From an uncultured Pseudomonadota bacterium (lineage in GTDB: Bacteria > Pseudomonadota > Gammaproteobacteria > Burkholderiales > Usitatibacteraceae), in assembly GCA_937898635.1 (NCBI GenBank), contig CALEJW010000073.1, positions 1 to 7,177 of the forward strand: a stretch of 7,177 nt of DNA, given 5' to 3'. The position numbers and the translations under genes are program-made. Shown here in pieces: positions 1 through 6,326 of this stretch. The notes beneath the pieces are model-generated. The model was not told where the DNA came from, searched no databases, and was given only the letters and a program-made list of their open reading frames with translations. Numbering within the stretch: the stretch's first letter is position 1; each line of letters opens with the position of its first letter.

Positions 1-59
1 CCCTCTCCCTTGGGAGAGGGCCGGGGTGAGGGGATCGCCCCCTTTCCCGAGGGAGAAGG
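1..59. repeat. Tandem hairpin-forming intergenic repeat (REP-like)
   Basis: Bases 1-9 (CCCTCTCCC) and 12-20 (GGGAGAGGG) form a perfect 9-bp inverted repeat around TT. A second, imperfect unit at 40-59 has arms CCCTTTCCC and GGGAGAAGG around GA, matching at 7 of 9 stem positions. The two units are about 40 bp apart and separated by a CCGGGGTGAGGGG segment. Similar CCCTCACCCCGGCCCTCTCCC elements are widely scattered between genes in high-GC Proteobacteria, which is my reason for calling it REP-like. It lies just past the methyltransferase stop. No T-run follows the stems in the minus direction, so it is not a classic intrinsic terminator, though the hairpins could stabilise the transcript's 3' end. 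The element may continue left of the window. Confidence 0.55.
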
Positions 60-77
60 TTTTCGTGCCGGCGGGCC

Positions 78-845
78 CTAGAGCGCCTTGCGGAAGACGA
101 AGTGCGTGCCGAGGTGCCCGCCATCGCCGGTGGGCAGCACGATGACCGGGTGGCCCGCGTGCCGCGCGATGCGCGCCATCACCTCGTTCAGGTCGTAGTC
201 ATACATGTGGATGGTGCCCTCGGGCGGGCTCCAGCCGGCATCGACGAGATCGACGATCGTGTCGCCGTCGCGGCGGTAGTAGAGCGCCCGCGGCGATTCG
301 TGGACGAGGAGCTCGCGGGATTTCGCGTAGGTGACCTGGATCGAGCCGATGCCGCCCGTGGCGAGGCGATCGACCAGCGCCTGGATCAGGCCGTAGCCCC
401 GCGCGGGCGGGATGTGCTGCAGCACGATGAAGCTGTTCACGAGGTCGAAGCTGCCCTCGACGCGCTCGAGCCGGTCGTCGCTCGCGACGAGCCTCACGTT
501 GGAGACCCCCGCCTGCTTCGCGTGGCGCTCGCACAGCGCCAGCATGGCCGGCGCGACGTCGGCCCCGACGGCCTCTTCCACGCGCCGCGCGAGCGGGATG
601 AGGAGCCTGCCGACGCCGCAGCCGAAGTCGAAGGCGCGCTTCGGCGCGAAACCGGGGTCGAGGTGCTTCCTCGCGAGCGCCAGCAGGTTCGCGACGAACT
701 CCTCGCCCGTGGCCATGAATTGCGCGAGTCGCTCGGCGTCCACTGCCGCCTTGCGGTACTCGTCCCGGCTGAGGACGCCCCAGTAGGGGTCGTCCCGGGC
801 GACCCGCTCCCAGTCGCCGTCGGTGTCGCGGCCGCGTTTGCTCAT
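78..845 (-). CDS. Class I SAM-dependent methyltransferase
   Basis: This 255-residue protein has a Rossmann-type methyltransferase core. Motif I is FDFGCGVGR (residues 72-80), the glycine-rich SAM-binding loop. An acidic residue after strand 2 follows in VGADVAPAML (D95), which would bind the SAM ribose. FDLVNSFIVLQHIPP (133-147) is the motif IV/V region typical of small-molecule and sugar methyltransferases. The length is normal for a stand-alone enzyme. The ATG at 845 is chosen because it overlaps the upstream glycosyltransferase stop as ATGA. The region before it has no purine-rich ribosome site, so translation probably depends on ribosomes finishing the upstream gene. The N-terminal segment WERVARDDPYWGVL is family-like, which also supports this start. 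Linkage to glycosyltransferases and an export protein suggests it methylates a sugar, nucleotide-sugar or glycan end. The acceptor cannot be read from sequence. It is the last gene of the leftward operon. Confidence 0.88.
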   Translation of the reverse strand: MSKRGRDTDGDWERVARDDPYWGVLSRDEYRKAAVDAERLAQFMATGEEFVANLLALARKHLDPGFAPKRAFDFGCGVGRLLIPLARRVEEAVGADVAPAMLALCERHAKQAGVSNVRLVASDDRLERVEGSFDLVNSFIVLQHIPPARGYGLIQALVDRLATGGIGSIQVTYAKSRELLVHESPRALYYRRDGDTIVDLVDAGWSPPEGTIHMYDYDLNEVMARIARHAGHPVIVLPTGDGGHLGTHFVFRKAL

Positions 846-3800
846 CGCGCGCCGCCGCGGGAGGGATCGACCGGCCCCGGCTTGGCGCCCGCCGCGGGTG
901 ACGCGGCGAGATCCTCGATCATCCGCCACGCCAGGGCGCCGAGCTTCGCCGGATCCAGCCGCTCGCGCACCGAGGCGCTCGCGCGCCGCCCGATGTCCTC
1001 GCGGCGCCCACGGTCCCGCAGCGAGCGCATCGCCTCGGCGGCGGCCTCGAGATCCGGGTCCGCCCAGCGGCTGCCCGAGGGATACGGGCCGTAGGGCCGC
1101 TCGGTCTCGACGACCCGCGCGGGGACGAGGAGCCCGTTCGACTCGTCCATGAAGTCCAGGTTGCCGGAGTAGGCGGTGGCGACCACCGGCAGGGCGAGCG
1201 CCATGGCCTCCGCGCAGGTGAGGCCGAACCCCTCGGCGCGGTGCAGGGACACGTAGGCGTCCAGGGACTTCACGAAGCCGAGCGAGTCGTCGCGCGAGAG
1301 CGTCGCCTCGAGGAACAGCACCCGGTCCGAATCCGCGGTCGCGCGCAGCAGCTCGTAGTCGTAGAGCCCCTGCGTCCTGCCGTTGACCTTCAGCACCAGG
1401 TAGCAGCCGTCGTCGTCGCGGAAGGCCTCCCGGAAGGCGCGCACGAGGCCGCGGACGTTCTTGCGCTCGAGCACGCTCAGCGGGTCGAACGCGAAGCCGA
1501 AGAGGGTGCCCTCCTCCGGCAAGCCGAAGCGGCGCCGGTCCGCCCTGGCCCTTCCGATCGCCGCGAAGTCCACGGTGTGCGAAAGCACGCGCACGGGGCA
1601 CGCCACCGTGCGGCGCACCGCCTCGGCGGCGTAGTTCGACGGCGTCCAGATCTCGTCGAACGGCGCCGCGCTTTCGCACCAGCGCGCGGGAAGTTCCTCG
1701 GTCTCCCAGGTCCAGTAGCCGACGTTGCGCCGGCCCCGGAAGGCGGCGGGGAGAAAGCACTTCAGCAGCGAGGCCGAATCGGCGTTGGCCACGCAGAGGG
1801 ACACGTCCGCGCCGCCGAAGGGCCAGCCGAAGATCGCCGGGCCGGTGGGCACGCCCTCCCGCCCGGACAGCGGGTGCGGCAGCGTCATCTCGCGCACGCT
1901 CGCCGGCCGGCCCGCCAGCGTCGCGCGCAGGCTCCGCGCCGACTCCCCCATCCCGGAGGACGCGTCGTGGAAGCCCGCCACGTTGACGCGCGGCCCGCCC
2001 GATCGCCTCGCCGCGAGATCCTCCCGCAGCCGGCGGACGAACTCGAAATTGCGCCGGTGGTCGAGCCCCGGGACCGAGTAGCGCGCGAAGTCGTCGCCGG
2101 AGGCGGCCGGCACGCCGCCGCCCGAGAGGAAATGGTCGGCCGGCCCGATCGCGTCCTCGGCGTGCAGGAACTCGAGGATCTCCCCGTGGGGCAGCAGGCT
2201 CGCCACTTCCCGGCGGCGCGCGTCGATCGTGTAGAGGCTCGCCGGCTCGCGCGCCGCGCGGCCCTCGTGCTGGTAGAGGAAGCGCATCTTCTCGATCGTG
2301 CCGGGGCAGGCGGCCGCGTATTCCGCGAACAGCGAGACCGCGCCGCGATCAAGGTCGAGCTCGTGCGCGTGGTCCGCGAGCCACGACGCGAACTGCGCCG
2401 ACACGCCGCGCTCGCCGAGCGCGGGAAAGCGCACCTGGAGGTCCCCGCGCAGGAAGTAGATGTTCAGGATGCGCCCGATGCCCGGCGCGGCCTCGCGCAA
2501 GGCCCGCGCGTGCGCCTCCTCCAGGCCCAGCTGCCGCGTCCCCTGCGTGGCGATCCAGGTCGCGAAGGCCTCGAAGGCCTGCGGGTCGCTCCACATCCCG
2601 CGGTGCCTCGCGAGGATGTCCTCGCGGCCCGCCTTGCGCAGCCGCGCGAACAGGTCGGCGACGAGATCGGCGACCCGCGTCGGGTCCTCGTAGGCGAGCA
2701 GCTCCGCCATCCGGTATTCCCGCACGCCGCTGTCGCGGATCCAGGAGCGGAAGCCGGGGTCGTCCGAATCGTGGAGCGCCGCCGGGAACGCCGCGGAAAC
2801 ATCGCCGCGCAATTGCAGAAGGAAGTGGAACAGCAGCACCACCTTCGGGCGGCCGGGAATCACGTCGCGCGACATGAGGAACCGGCAGAACTCGTCGGGC
2901 TCGGCCACGGGACAGGGCGTCGGGCGCTTGCCGCGCGCCGCCCACTGCATGATCGCGCGCACGACGTCGAGCGGAACCGGCACGCCGTTGCCGAGCGTCT
3001 CGACATCGTAGGGCCAGCCGCTGGACTCCTCGTGGCCGTGCGCGAGAAGGAGCTCCGCCACGTGGTCCGTCAGGGCCTTGAGCGCGGGATCGTGCTCCAG
3101 CCGGTGGCGGTTCTGGTGCTTCGACAGCGCGCCCGGCGCGAACGGGTTGTACCCGGAGTAATGGAAGAACACCAGCGGCTTGCCGTCGATCGTCCATTCC
3201 CCGCGCTCGTGGCGCAGCTTGCGGTCGTGGAGGTTCCAGTAGGCGACGTTGCAGGCCGGGTCGTGGATGATCCGCGTGTCGGGAAAGAGCGCGGGCACCA
3301 GGTCCACCCACTTCTGGTCCACGAAGAGCCCGCGGGGAATGTCCACCACGCAGTCGAGGTAGAGCTTGGTCATCCACCAGTCGAGCAGGCGATCGGTGCT
3401 CTCCCCGGCGCGCAGCGCGATGAAGCCCAGGTTGTAGGTCCCGCTCTGCAGGATGGTGAGGTCCGAGGGCATCGCGTCGTCGAAGTAGGGCCGGCGCATG
3501 TGCGGGATGAGGCCGATCGAGGCGTGCTCGAGCGCCTCGTACACCGGGTCGAGCGGCCGGAAGACCACGATGTCCGGGTCGAGGAACACCACGGTCTCGT
3601 AGCCCCGCCAGCGGAAGAGGTCCGCGAGCACGAAGGGCTTCACGGCCGTGTTGAGCTCCATGATCGAGAACCGGTAGAGGAAGCGCCCGATGTCCGGGAT
3701 CCCGAAGTCGGCGATCTCGATGACCTCCGCGCCGCAGTCGAGCCTCGCCGGCACGAGCCCGGACGCCTTGTCCACGAGCACGATCACGAAGTCGTTGTCG

Positions 3801-3892
3801 GGGTGGTGCGCCTTGTAGGTCTCGGCGAGCACCTGCCCGACCGCGAAGTAGTTCTTCGAGATCATCGTGACCGCCACGTGCTTCGCGCTCAC
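842..3892 (-). CDS. Two-headed glycosyltransferase (GT-A + helical repeats + GT4-like GT-B)
   Basis: This 1016-residue protein should be cytoplasmic, as I see no signal peptide or membrane segment. Residues 1-265 form a GT-A fold resembling nucleotide-sugar transferases, with the metal-binding DxD in FLDPDIVVF (D105, D107). FFHYSGYNPF (242-251) and SKHQNR (257-262) mark the end of this domain. Residues about 290-600 are a mostly helical linker with repeated FxxW units (F381/W384, F443/W446, F501/W504). Residues about 635-995 are a GT-B domain: VNVAGFHDASSGMGESAR opens it, ERKN (809-812) supplies the likely donor-phosphate Arg/Lys, and EGFGLTCAE (887-895) is the EX7E motif of GT4-type enzymes. 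Both active sites look intact, so two sugars could be added in sequence (inference). The GTG start at 3892 is supported by a GGGAG site 7 bases upstream and by the GTGA overlap with the DUF4214 gene. The stop overlaps the methyltransferase start. Donor and acceptor sugars are unknown. Confidence 0.9.
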   Translation of the reverse strand: MSAKHVAVTMISKNYFAVGQVLAETYKAHHPDNDFVIVLVDKASGLVPARLDCGAEVIEIADFGIPDIGRFLYRFSIMELNTAVKPFVLADLFRWRGYETVVFLDPDIVVFRPLDPVYEALEHASIGLIPHMRRPYFDDAMPSDLTILQSGTYNLGFIALRAGESTDRLLDWWMTKLYLDCVVDIPRGLFVDQKWVDLVPALFPDTRIIHDPACNVAYWNLHDRKLRHERGEWTIDGKPLVFFHYSGYNPFAPGALSKHQNRHRLEHDPALKALTDHVAELLLAHGHEESSGWPYDVETLGNGVPVPLDVVRAIMQWAARGKRPTPCPVAEPDEFCRFLMSRDVIPGRPKVVLLFHFLLQLRGDVSAAFPAALHDSDDPGFRSWIRDSGVREYRMAELLAYEDPTRVADLVADLFARLRKAGREDILARHRGMWSDPQAFEAFATWIATQGTRQLGLEEAHARALREAAPGIGRILNIYFLRGDLQVRFPALGERGVSAQFASWLADHAHELDLDRGAVSLFAEYAAACPGTIEKMRFLYQHEGRAAREPASLYTIDARRREVASLLPHGEILEFLHAEDAIGPADHFLSGGGVPAASGDDFARYSVPGLDHRRNFEFVRRLREDLAARRSGGPRVNVAGFHDASSGMGESARSLRATLAGRPASVREMTLPHPLSGREGVPTGPAIFGWPFGGADVSLCVANADSASLLKCFLPAAFRGRRNVGYWTWETEELPARWCESAAPFDEIWTPSNYAAEAVRRTVACPVRVLSHTVDFAAIGRARADRRRFGLPEEGTLFGFAFDPLSVLERKNVRGLVRAFREAFRDDDGCYLVLKVNGRTQGLYDYELLRATADSDRVLFLEATLSRDDSLGFVKSLDAYVSLHRAEGFGLTCAEAMALALPVVATAYSGNLDFMDESNGLLVPARVVETERPYGPYPSGSRWADPDLEAAAEAMRSLRDRGRREDIGRRASASVRERLDPAKLGALAWRMIEDLAASPAAGAKPGPVDPSRGGAR

Positions 3893-4992
3893 GACGCCGC
3901 TCCCTTCGGGGCGCCCGGCGCGCGCGAGGGCAGCGTGCGCAGCATCGCCGCGGTTCGCCTCGCGGGCCTCGCCTCGAGGCCGCCCGCCTCGCCCTCCCGC
4001 GAGGGCGCCGGCGACGGCCCGGCCGCCTGCGCGCCCGGCATCCCGGCCTCCTCGGGCTCGTCCATGAACCGCTCCACGATCCGCATCACCTGGTTCTCCA
4101 TGCGCCGAAGCGCCCTCGCCTGCTCGTCGTCGCGCTCCAGGCCGAGCACGGCCGCGAGCACGGGCCCGGCGAAGGGCATTCGCCGCCAGCGTTGCTGCCG
4201 CACCGCGCCGTCCACGCGCCGCAGGATCTCCCGCAGCTCGCGCGCCCGCGCGCTGCCGTGCATCTCGCCCAGCGCGCGCAGCCTCGCATCCGCATCAGCC
4301 GCGTGCAGCAGGGGGTAGGCGGGCGTGCCGCCTCCCGTCGCGAGGCCCAGGACGAGCAGGCTCGCGCGGGCGGGAAACTCCCCGGCGGGAAGCGCGAGAA
4401 GCCTCGCGATGCGCGGCGAAGCCTCCGGGCCGGCGAGCGCCGGCGGGCCCGCGCGCGCGAGGGAGTCGAGTTCCCGGTGCAGTTGCGCGCGCTCCCGGCC
4501 CTCCGCGGACTCGCGCAGGCTCGCGAGGATCGCCGTCTTCGAGATGCCGGCGCGAAGCTGCCCGCGGTAGCCGTGGAAGCCGCCCGGCTCCGCCGGGCGC
4601 CCGAGCACCGTGAGGTAGGCGCAGCGCACGAAGCGTCCGTCGGCGAGGCCGAGGAGCTCCTCGTAGGTCGACGCGACCGGCCAGGTGATCTCGCGGTCCC
4701 GCGCCTCGGCCGCGTGCACGAGCTCGCCGAGGCCGCCAGCCGCGCCCGCGCGCGCCACGGACTCGGGAGACCGGGCGATGCCACCGAGGATCCGCGCCCG
4801 CGTCGAGCCCGCACGGAGCTGCTCGAGGCAGGCCCCGAAGCCTTCGGGATCGGGCTCGCGGCCGAGCAGGCGGCGATAGGCATTGCGCACGAACTGCTCG
4901 TCGGTGCCGGCAAGCAGCCCTTCGAGGCCGGCACGCCCGCCCCGCGCGGGGGATCCGCCGTCGTCCTCGGTGGGTGCGCTGCTCATGATCAT
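3889..4992 (-). CDS. DUF4214-repeat protein (stand-alone), probable glycosyltransferase partner
   Basis: This 367-residue protein has two clear DUF4214 units. Unit 1 (about residues 27-80) contains FVRNAYRRLLGREPDPEGF, and unit 2 (about 113-165) contains FVRCAYLTVLGRPAEPGGF. Each is followed by a LRAG(S/I) turn and a helix. Residues 197-252 keep the same layout (LLALPAGEF, LLVLGLATGGGTP, then helices) and look like a third, decayed unit. A basic and hydrophobic stretch follows, RRMPFAGPVLAAVLGLE (270-286), then a charged helix RRMENQVMRIVERFMDEP (296-313), resembling what often follows DUF4214 in sugar-transferase proteins. The last 55 residues are Ala/Pro/Gly/Arg-rich and probably disordered. 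I see no signal peptide. The biochemical role of DUF4214 is not established. The domain is often found with glycosyltransferases or surface proteins, and the GTGA overlap with the next gene suggests a physical partnership. Start is uncertain between the ATGs at 4992 and 4986; the second has a weak GGATGA-like sequence before it. Confidence 0.82.
   Translation of the reverse strand: MIMSSAPTEDDGGSPARGGRAGLEGLLAGTDEQFVRNAYRRLLGREPDPEGFGACLEQLRAGSTRARILGGIARSPESVARAGAAGGLGELVHAAEARDREITWPVASTYEELLGLADGRFVRCAYLTVLGRPAEPGGFHGYRGQLRAGISKTAILASLRESAEGRERAQLHRELDSLARAGPPALAGPEASPRIARLLALPAGEFPARASLLVLGLATGGGTPAYPLLHAADADARLRALGEMHGSARARELREILRRVDGAVRQQRWRRMPFAGPVLAAVLGLERDDEQARALRRMENQVMRIVERFMDEPEEAGMPGAQAAGPSPAPSREGEAGGLEARPARRTAAMLRTLPSRAPGAPKGAAS
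3900..3904 (-). promoter_or_regulatory. Ribosome binding site fixing the GTG start of the glycosyltransferase
   Basis: Read on the minus strand this is GGGAG (in GAAGGGAG), 7 bases before the GTG at 3892-3890. It lies inside the last codons of the upstream DUF4214 gene. It supports GTG over later in-frame starts, which would remove the first beta strand of the GT-A domain. Confidence 0.65.
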
Positions 4993-5026
4993 CCGTGTCG
5001 GCGAGTCGCGCCCGGTCGAGCGGAAC

Positions 5027-6241
5027 CTACCTCGTCACCTGGACCGCGGTGAGGAACGGGTAGGCCACGGAGAACACCACGTTCAGGAACTTCTGCACCT
5101 CCGCGACCGGGGCGTTCGAGACGTAGAGGAGGTCGCGGTTGCCCACCGGGAAGCTCTGCATGACGAAGAAGCTGCGCGGGTCCTTCAGGTCGACGCGGTA
5201 GATGACGGGCACCCGGCCCTCGGGCGTGGCCATGACGGGCTGGCGGGGCCAGTCGAGCGCGCCCTTCGGCTCGAAGCGGAAGATGAACACGCCCTGGGGA
5301 TTGGAGCGCGCGTCGAGGAGGCCGCCGGCGCGCGCGAGCGCCTGGGCGAGCGTGATGCCCTGCGCCTCGAAGGCGATCTCCTCGTTCCTGCCCGTCGCCC
5401 CGAGCGCGGTGAAGCTGAGCGGCTGGAAGAGCGCGGTCACGACGTCCCCCGGATGCAGGACGACGTTCTGGCGCGGATCCGCGATGATCGTCTCCAGCGG
5501 AAGCGAGTGGACGCTGCTGCCGCGCGTGACCTGGATGGTGGTCTTGTTCACGGGCTGCTTCACGCCCGCGGCCGCGGCCAGCGCGTCCAGGAGCCGCTCG
5601 TTGCCCGGCGCGAGCTGCACGCGCGTGCTGGTCGTCACGTCGCCCACCACGAGCGCGTTGGACGAGAGGTTGCGCGTGCGGCGAACGATCACCTCCGGCT
5701 GGTTCGCCTTTCCGGCCAGGCGGGCCACCACGTCGCCGGCGATCGCCTCGGGCGTGCGCCCGTCGGCCTTGACGCGCCCGGCGAACGGCACGGAGATGAA
5801 TCCCTCGTCGTCCACCATCTGCTCCGGGAGCGTCGTCGCGCGCGAGCCGCCGGGCGCCGTGCGCCCCTCGAGCACCGTGGCGCCGAACAGCGTGGCCGGG
5901 GCGGCCTCCCAGATCGACACCTCGAGCAGGTCGCCGCGCCCGACCTTGCGCAGGGCGACGGGCTCGTTTCCGAGGGTCTCGGAGAACATCCGCTGCGTGC
6001 GCTGCGCGAGGAGCCGGCGGGTGACGGCGTCGTCCACGTCCACGATCTGGATCGCCGCCGCGAGTTCGGGCTTCGCCGCGGACTCGTCGATCTCCGCGCG
6101 CGTGGGCCCGGTCGAGGAGATGAACGACGCGCAGCCCTGCAGGAGCAGCGCGAGCGAAAGCGCGCCGATGGCGCGCCCGGAGGCGGATTGTGGGAAGGAG
6201 CGCAAGGGGGATCGGATCGTTGGGCTCCTGAATGGTAGCAA
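5027..6241 (-). CDS. Wza/KpsD-like polysaccharide export outer-membrane lipoprotein
   Basis: This protein of up to 404 residues should form the outer-membrane channel for a polysaccharide. The N-terminus has a basic stretch, a hydrophobic core (AIGALSLALLL) and the lipobox LQGC with the acylated Cys at 37. Ala follows the Cys, which fits outer-membrane sorting. The polysaccharide-export (PES) domain spans about residues 98-192: KVGRGDLLEVSIWE, then VDDEGFISVPFAGRVKADG and QPEVIV. Two SLBB-like domains follow. The first (about 195-268) runs from ALVVGDV to VLHPGDVV; the second (about 275-323) contains GITLAQALARAGGLLD. The C-terminal VQKFLNVVFSVAYPFLTAVQ could be the amphipathic membrane-crossing helix seen in Wza. 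Length matches the family. The start is uncertain: TTG 6241 is the longest reading but lacks a ribosome site, an AGGAG sits 7 bases before an in-frame ATC at 6217, and TTG 6205 is also possible. All three keep the lipoprotein signal. It is first in the leftward operon. Confidence 0.9.
   Translation of the reverse strand: MLPFRSPTIRSPLRSFPQSASGRAIGALSLALLLQGCASFISSTGPTRAEIDESAAKPELAAAIQIVDVDDAVTRRLLAQRTQRMFSETLGNEPVALRKVGRGDLLEVSIWEAAPATLFGATVLEGRTAPGGSRATTLPEQMVDDEGFISVPFAGRVKADGRTPEAIAGDVVARLAGKANQPEVIVRRTRNLSSNALVVGDVTTSTRVQLAPGNERLLDALAAAAGVKQPVNKTTIQVTRGSSVHSLPLETIIADPRQNVVLHPGDVVTALFQPLSFTALGATGRNEEIAFEAQGITLAQALARAGGLLDARSNPQGVFIFRFEPKGALDWPRQPVMATPEGRVPVIYRVDLKDPRSFFVMQSFPVGNRDLLYVSNAPVAEVQKFLNVVFSVAYPFLTAVQVTR
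6225..6229 (-). promoter_or_regulatory. AGGAG Shine-Dalgarno-like site inside the annotated export-gene start
   Basis: On the minus strand this reads AGGAG. It is 7 bases upstream of an in-frame ATC (6217-6215) and 19 bases upstream of TTG 6205. It lies downstream of the TTG at 6241. The spacing is ideal only for the non-standard ATC codon. Confidence 0.4.
6232..6240 (-). promoter_or_regulatory. Possible extended -10 promoter for the leftward operon
   Basis: On the minus strand this reads TGCTACCAT: a TGn extension directly followed by the -10-like hexamer TACCAT. I see no convincing -35 at 16-18 bp, as the upstream sequence is nearly pure G/C. A start about 7 bases downstream would fall within AGGAG, giving a very short leader. 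That is awkward for normal initiation, so the call is tentative. It is part of a 13-mer mirrored at 6284-6296. Confidence 0.4.
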
Positions 6242-6285
6242 ATACGCGCAGCCGCCGGGCCGGCCGCCGCCGCGCGGGCGCGGTT

Positions 6286-6294
6286 TGCTACGAT
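6286..6294 (+). promoter_or_regulatory. Probable extended -10 promoter of the rightward glycosyltransferase
   Basis: TGCTACGAT gives a TGn extension plus the hexamer TACGAT, matching TATAAT at 4 of 6 positions. No -35 is evident in the G/C-rich sequence upstream, as is common for extended -10 promoters. A start near 6301 would give a leader of about 26 bases that includes the GGAG ribosome site, so the geometry is sound. Confidence 0.5.
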
Positions 6295-6316
6295 TCGGCT
6301 GGTTCCGGATTCCCGC

Positions 6317-6320
6317 GGAG
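6317..6320 (+). promoter_or_regulatory. Ribosome binding site supporting the TTG start at 6327
   Basis: GGAG (within CGCGGAG) lies 6 bases upstream of TTG 6327. This makes TTG the most likely start even though it is a minor initiation codon. The protein sequence after it matches the usual N-terminus of the family. Confidence 0.65.
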
Positions 6321-6326
6321 TTCGCC

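Larger units (their letters stand above)
6230..6296. repeat. Mirrored 13-mer TTTGCTAC(C/G)ATTC in the divergent intergenic region
   Basis: The minus-strand copy occupies 6230-6242 and the plus-strand copy 6284-6296. They match at 12 of 13 positions, and both are preceded by CGCG within a few bases. They point outward, each toward the gene it would serve, with a 41-bp G/C-only-like spacer between. Two promoters or two sites for one regulator would both explain this. Confidence 0.6.

Noticed and set aside
1..77. Rho-independent terminator for the leftward operon
   Set aside because: The hairpins are strong, but no T-run follows them in the direction of transcription. The TTTT at 60-63 is on the wrong side and strand for this operon.
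846..1760. N-terminal extension of the methyltransferase frame to an ATG at 1760
   Set aside because: The extension is Arg/Gly/Ala-rich and overlaps the conserved GT-B domain of the glycosyltransferase. Methyltransferase homology begins after the ATG at 845, which has an ATGA junction.
3990..4007. 7-bp stem with a CCGC loop just upstream of the glycosyltransferase start
   Set aside because: It lies in the low-complexity, G/C-rich coding end of the DUF4214 gene, where short stems are expected by chance. There is no sign of a regulatory role.
1241..4318. A plus-strand open frame of 1025 codons antisense to the glycosyltransferase and part of the DUF4214 gene
   Set aside because: Its product is rich in Arg, His, Val and Glu with no recognisable domain, and it spans two well-supported genes. 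Long mirror frames are expected where the coding strand has extreme G/C at third positions.
4883..6238. A plus-strand open frame of 451 codons antisense to the export lipoprotein
   Set aside because: Composition is Arg/His/Glu/Gly-rich without domains, and the opposite strand encodes a clear lipoprotein with lipobox, PES and SLBB domains.
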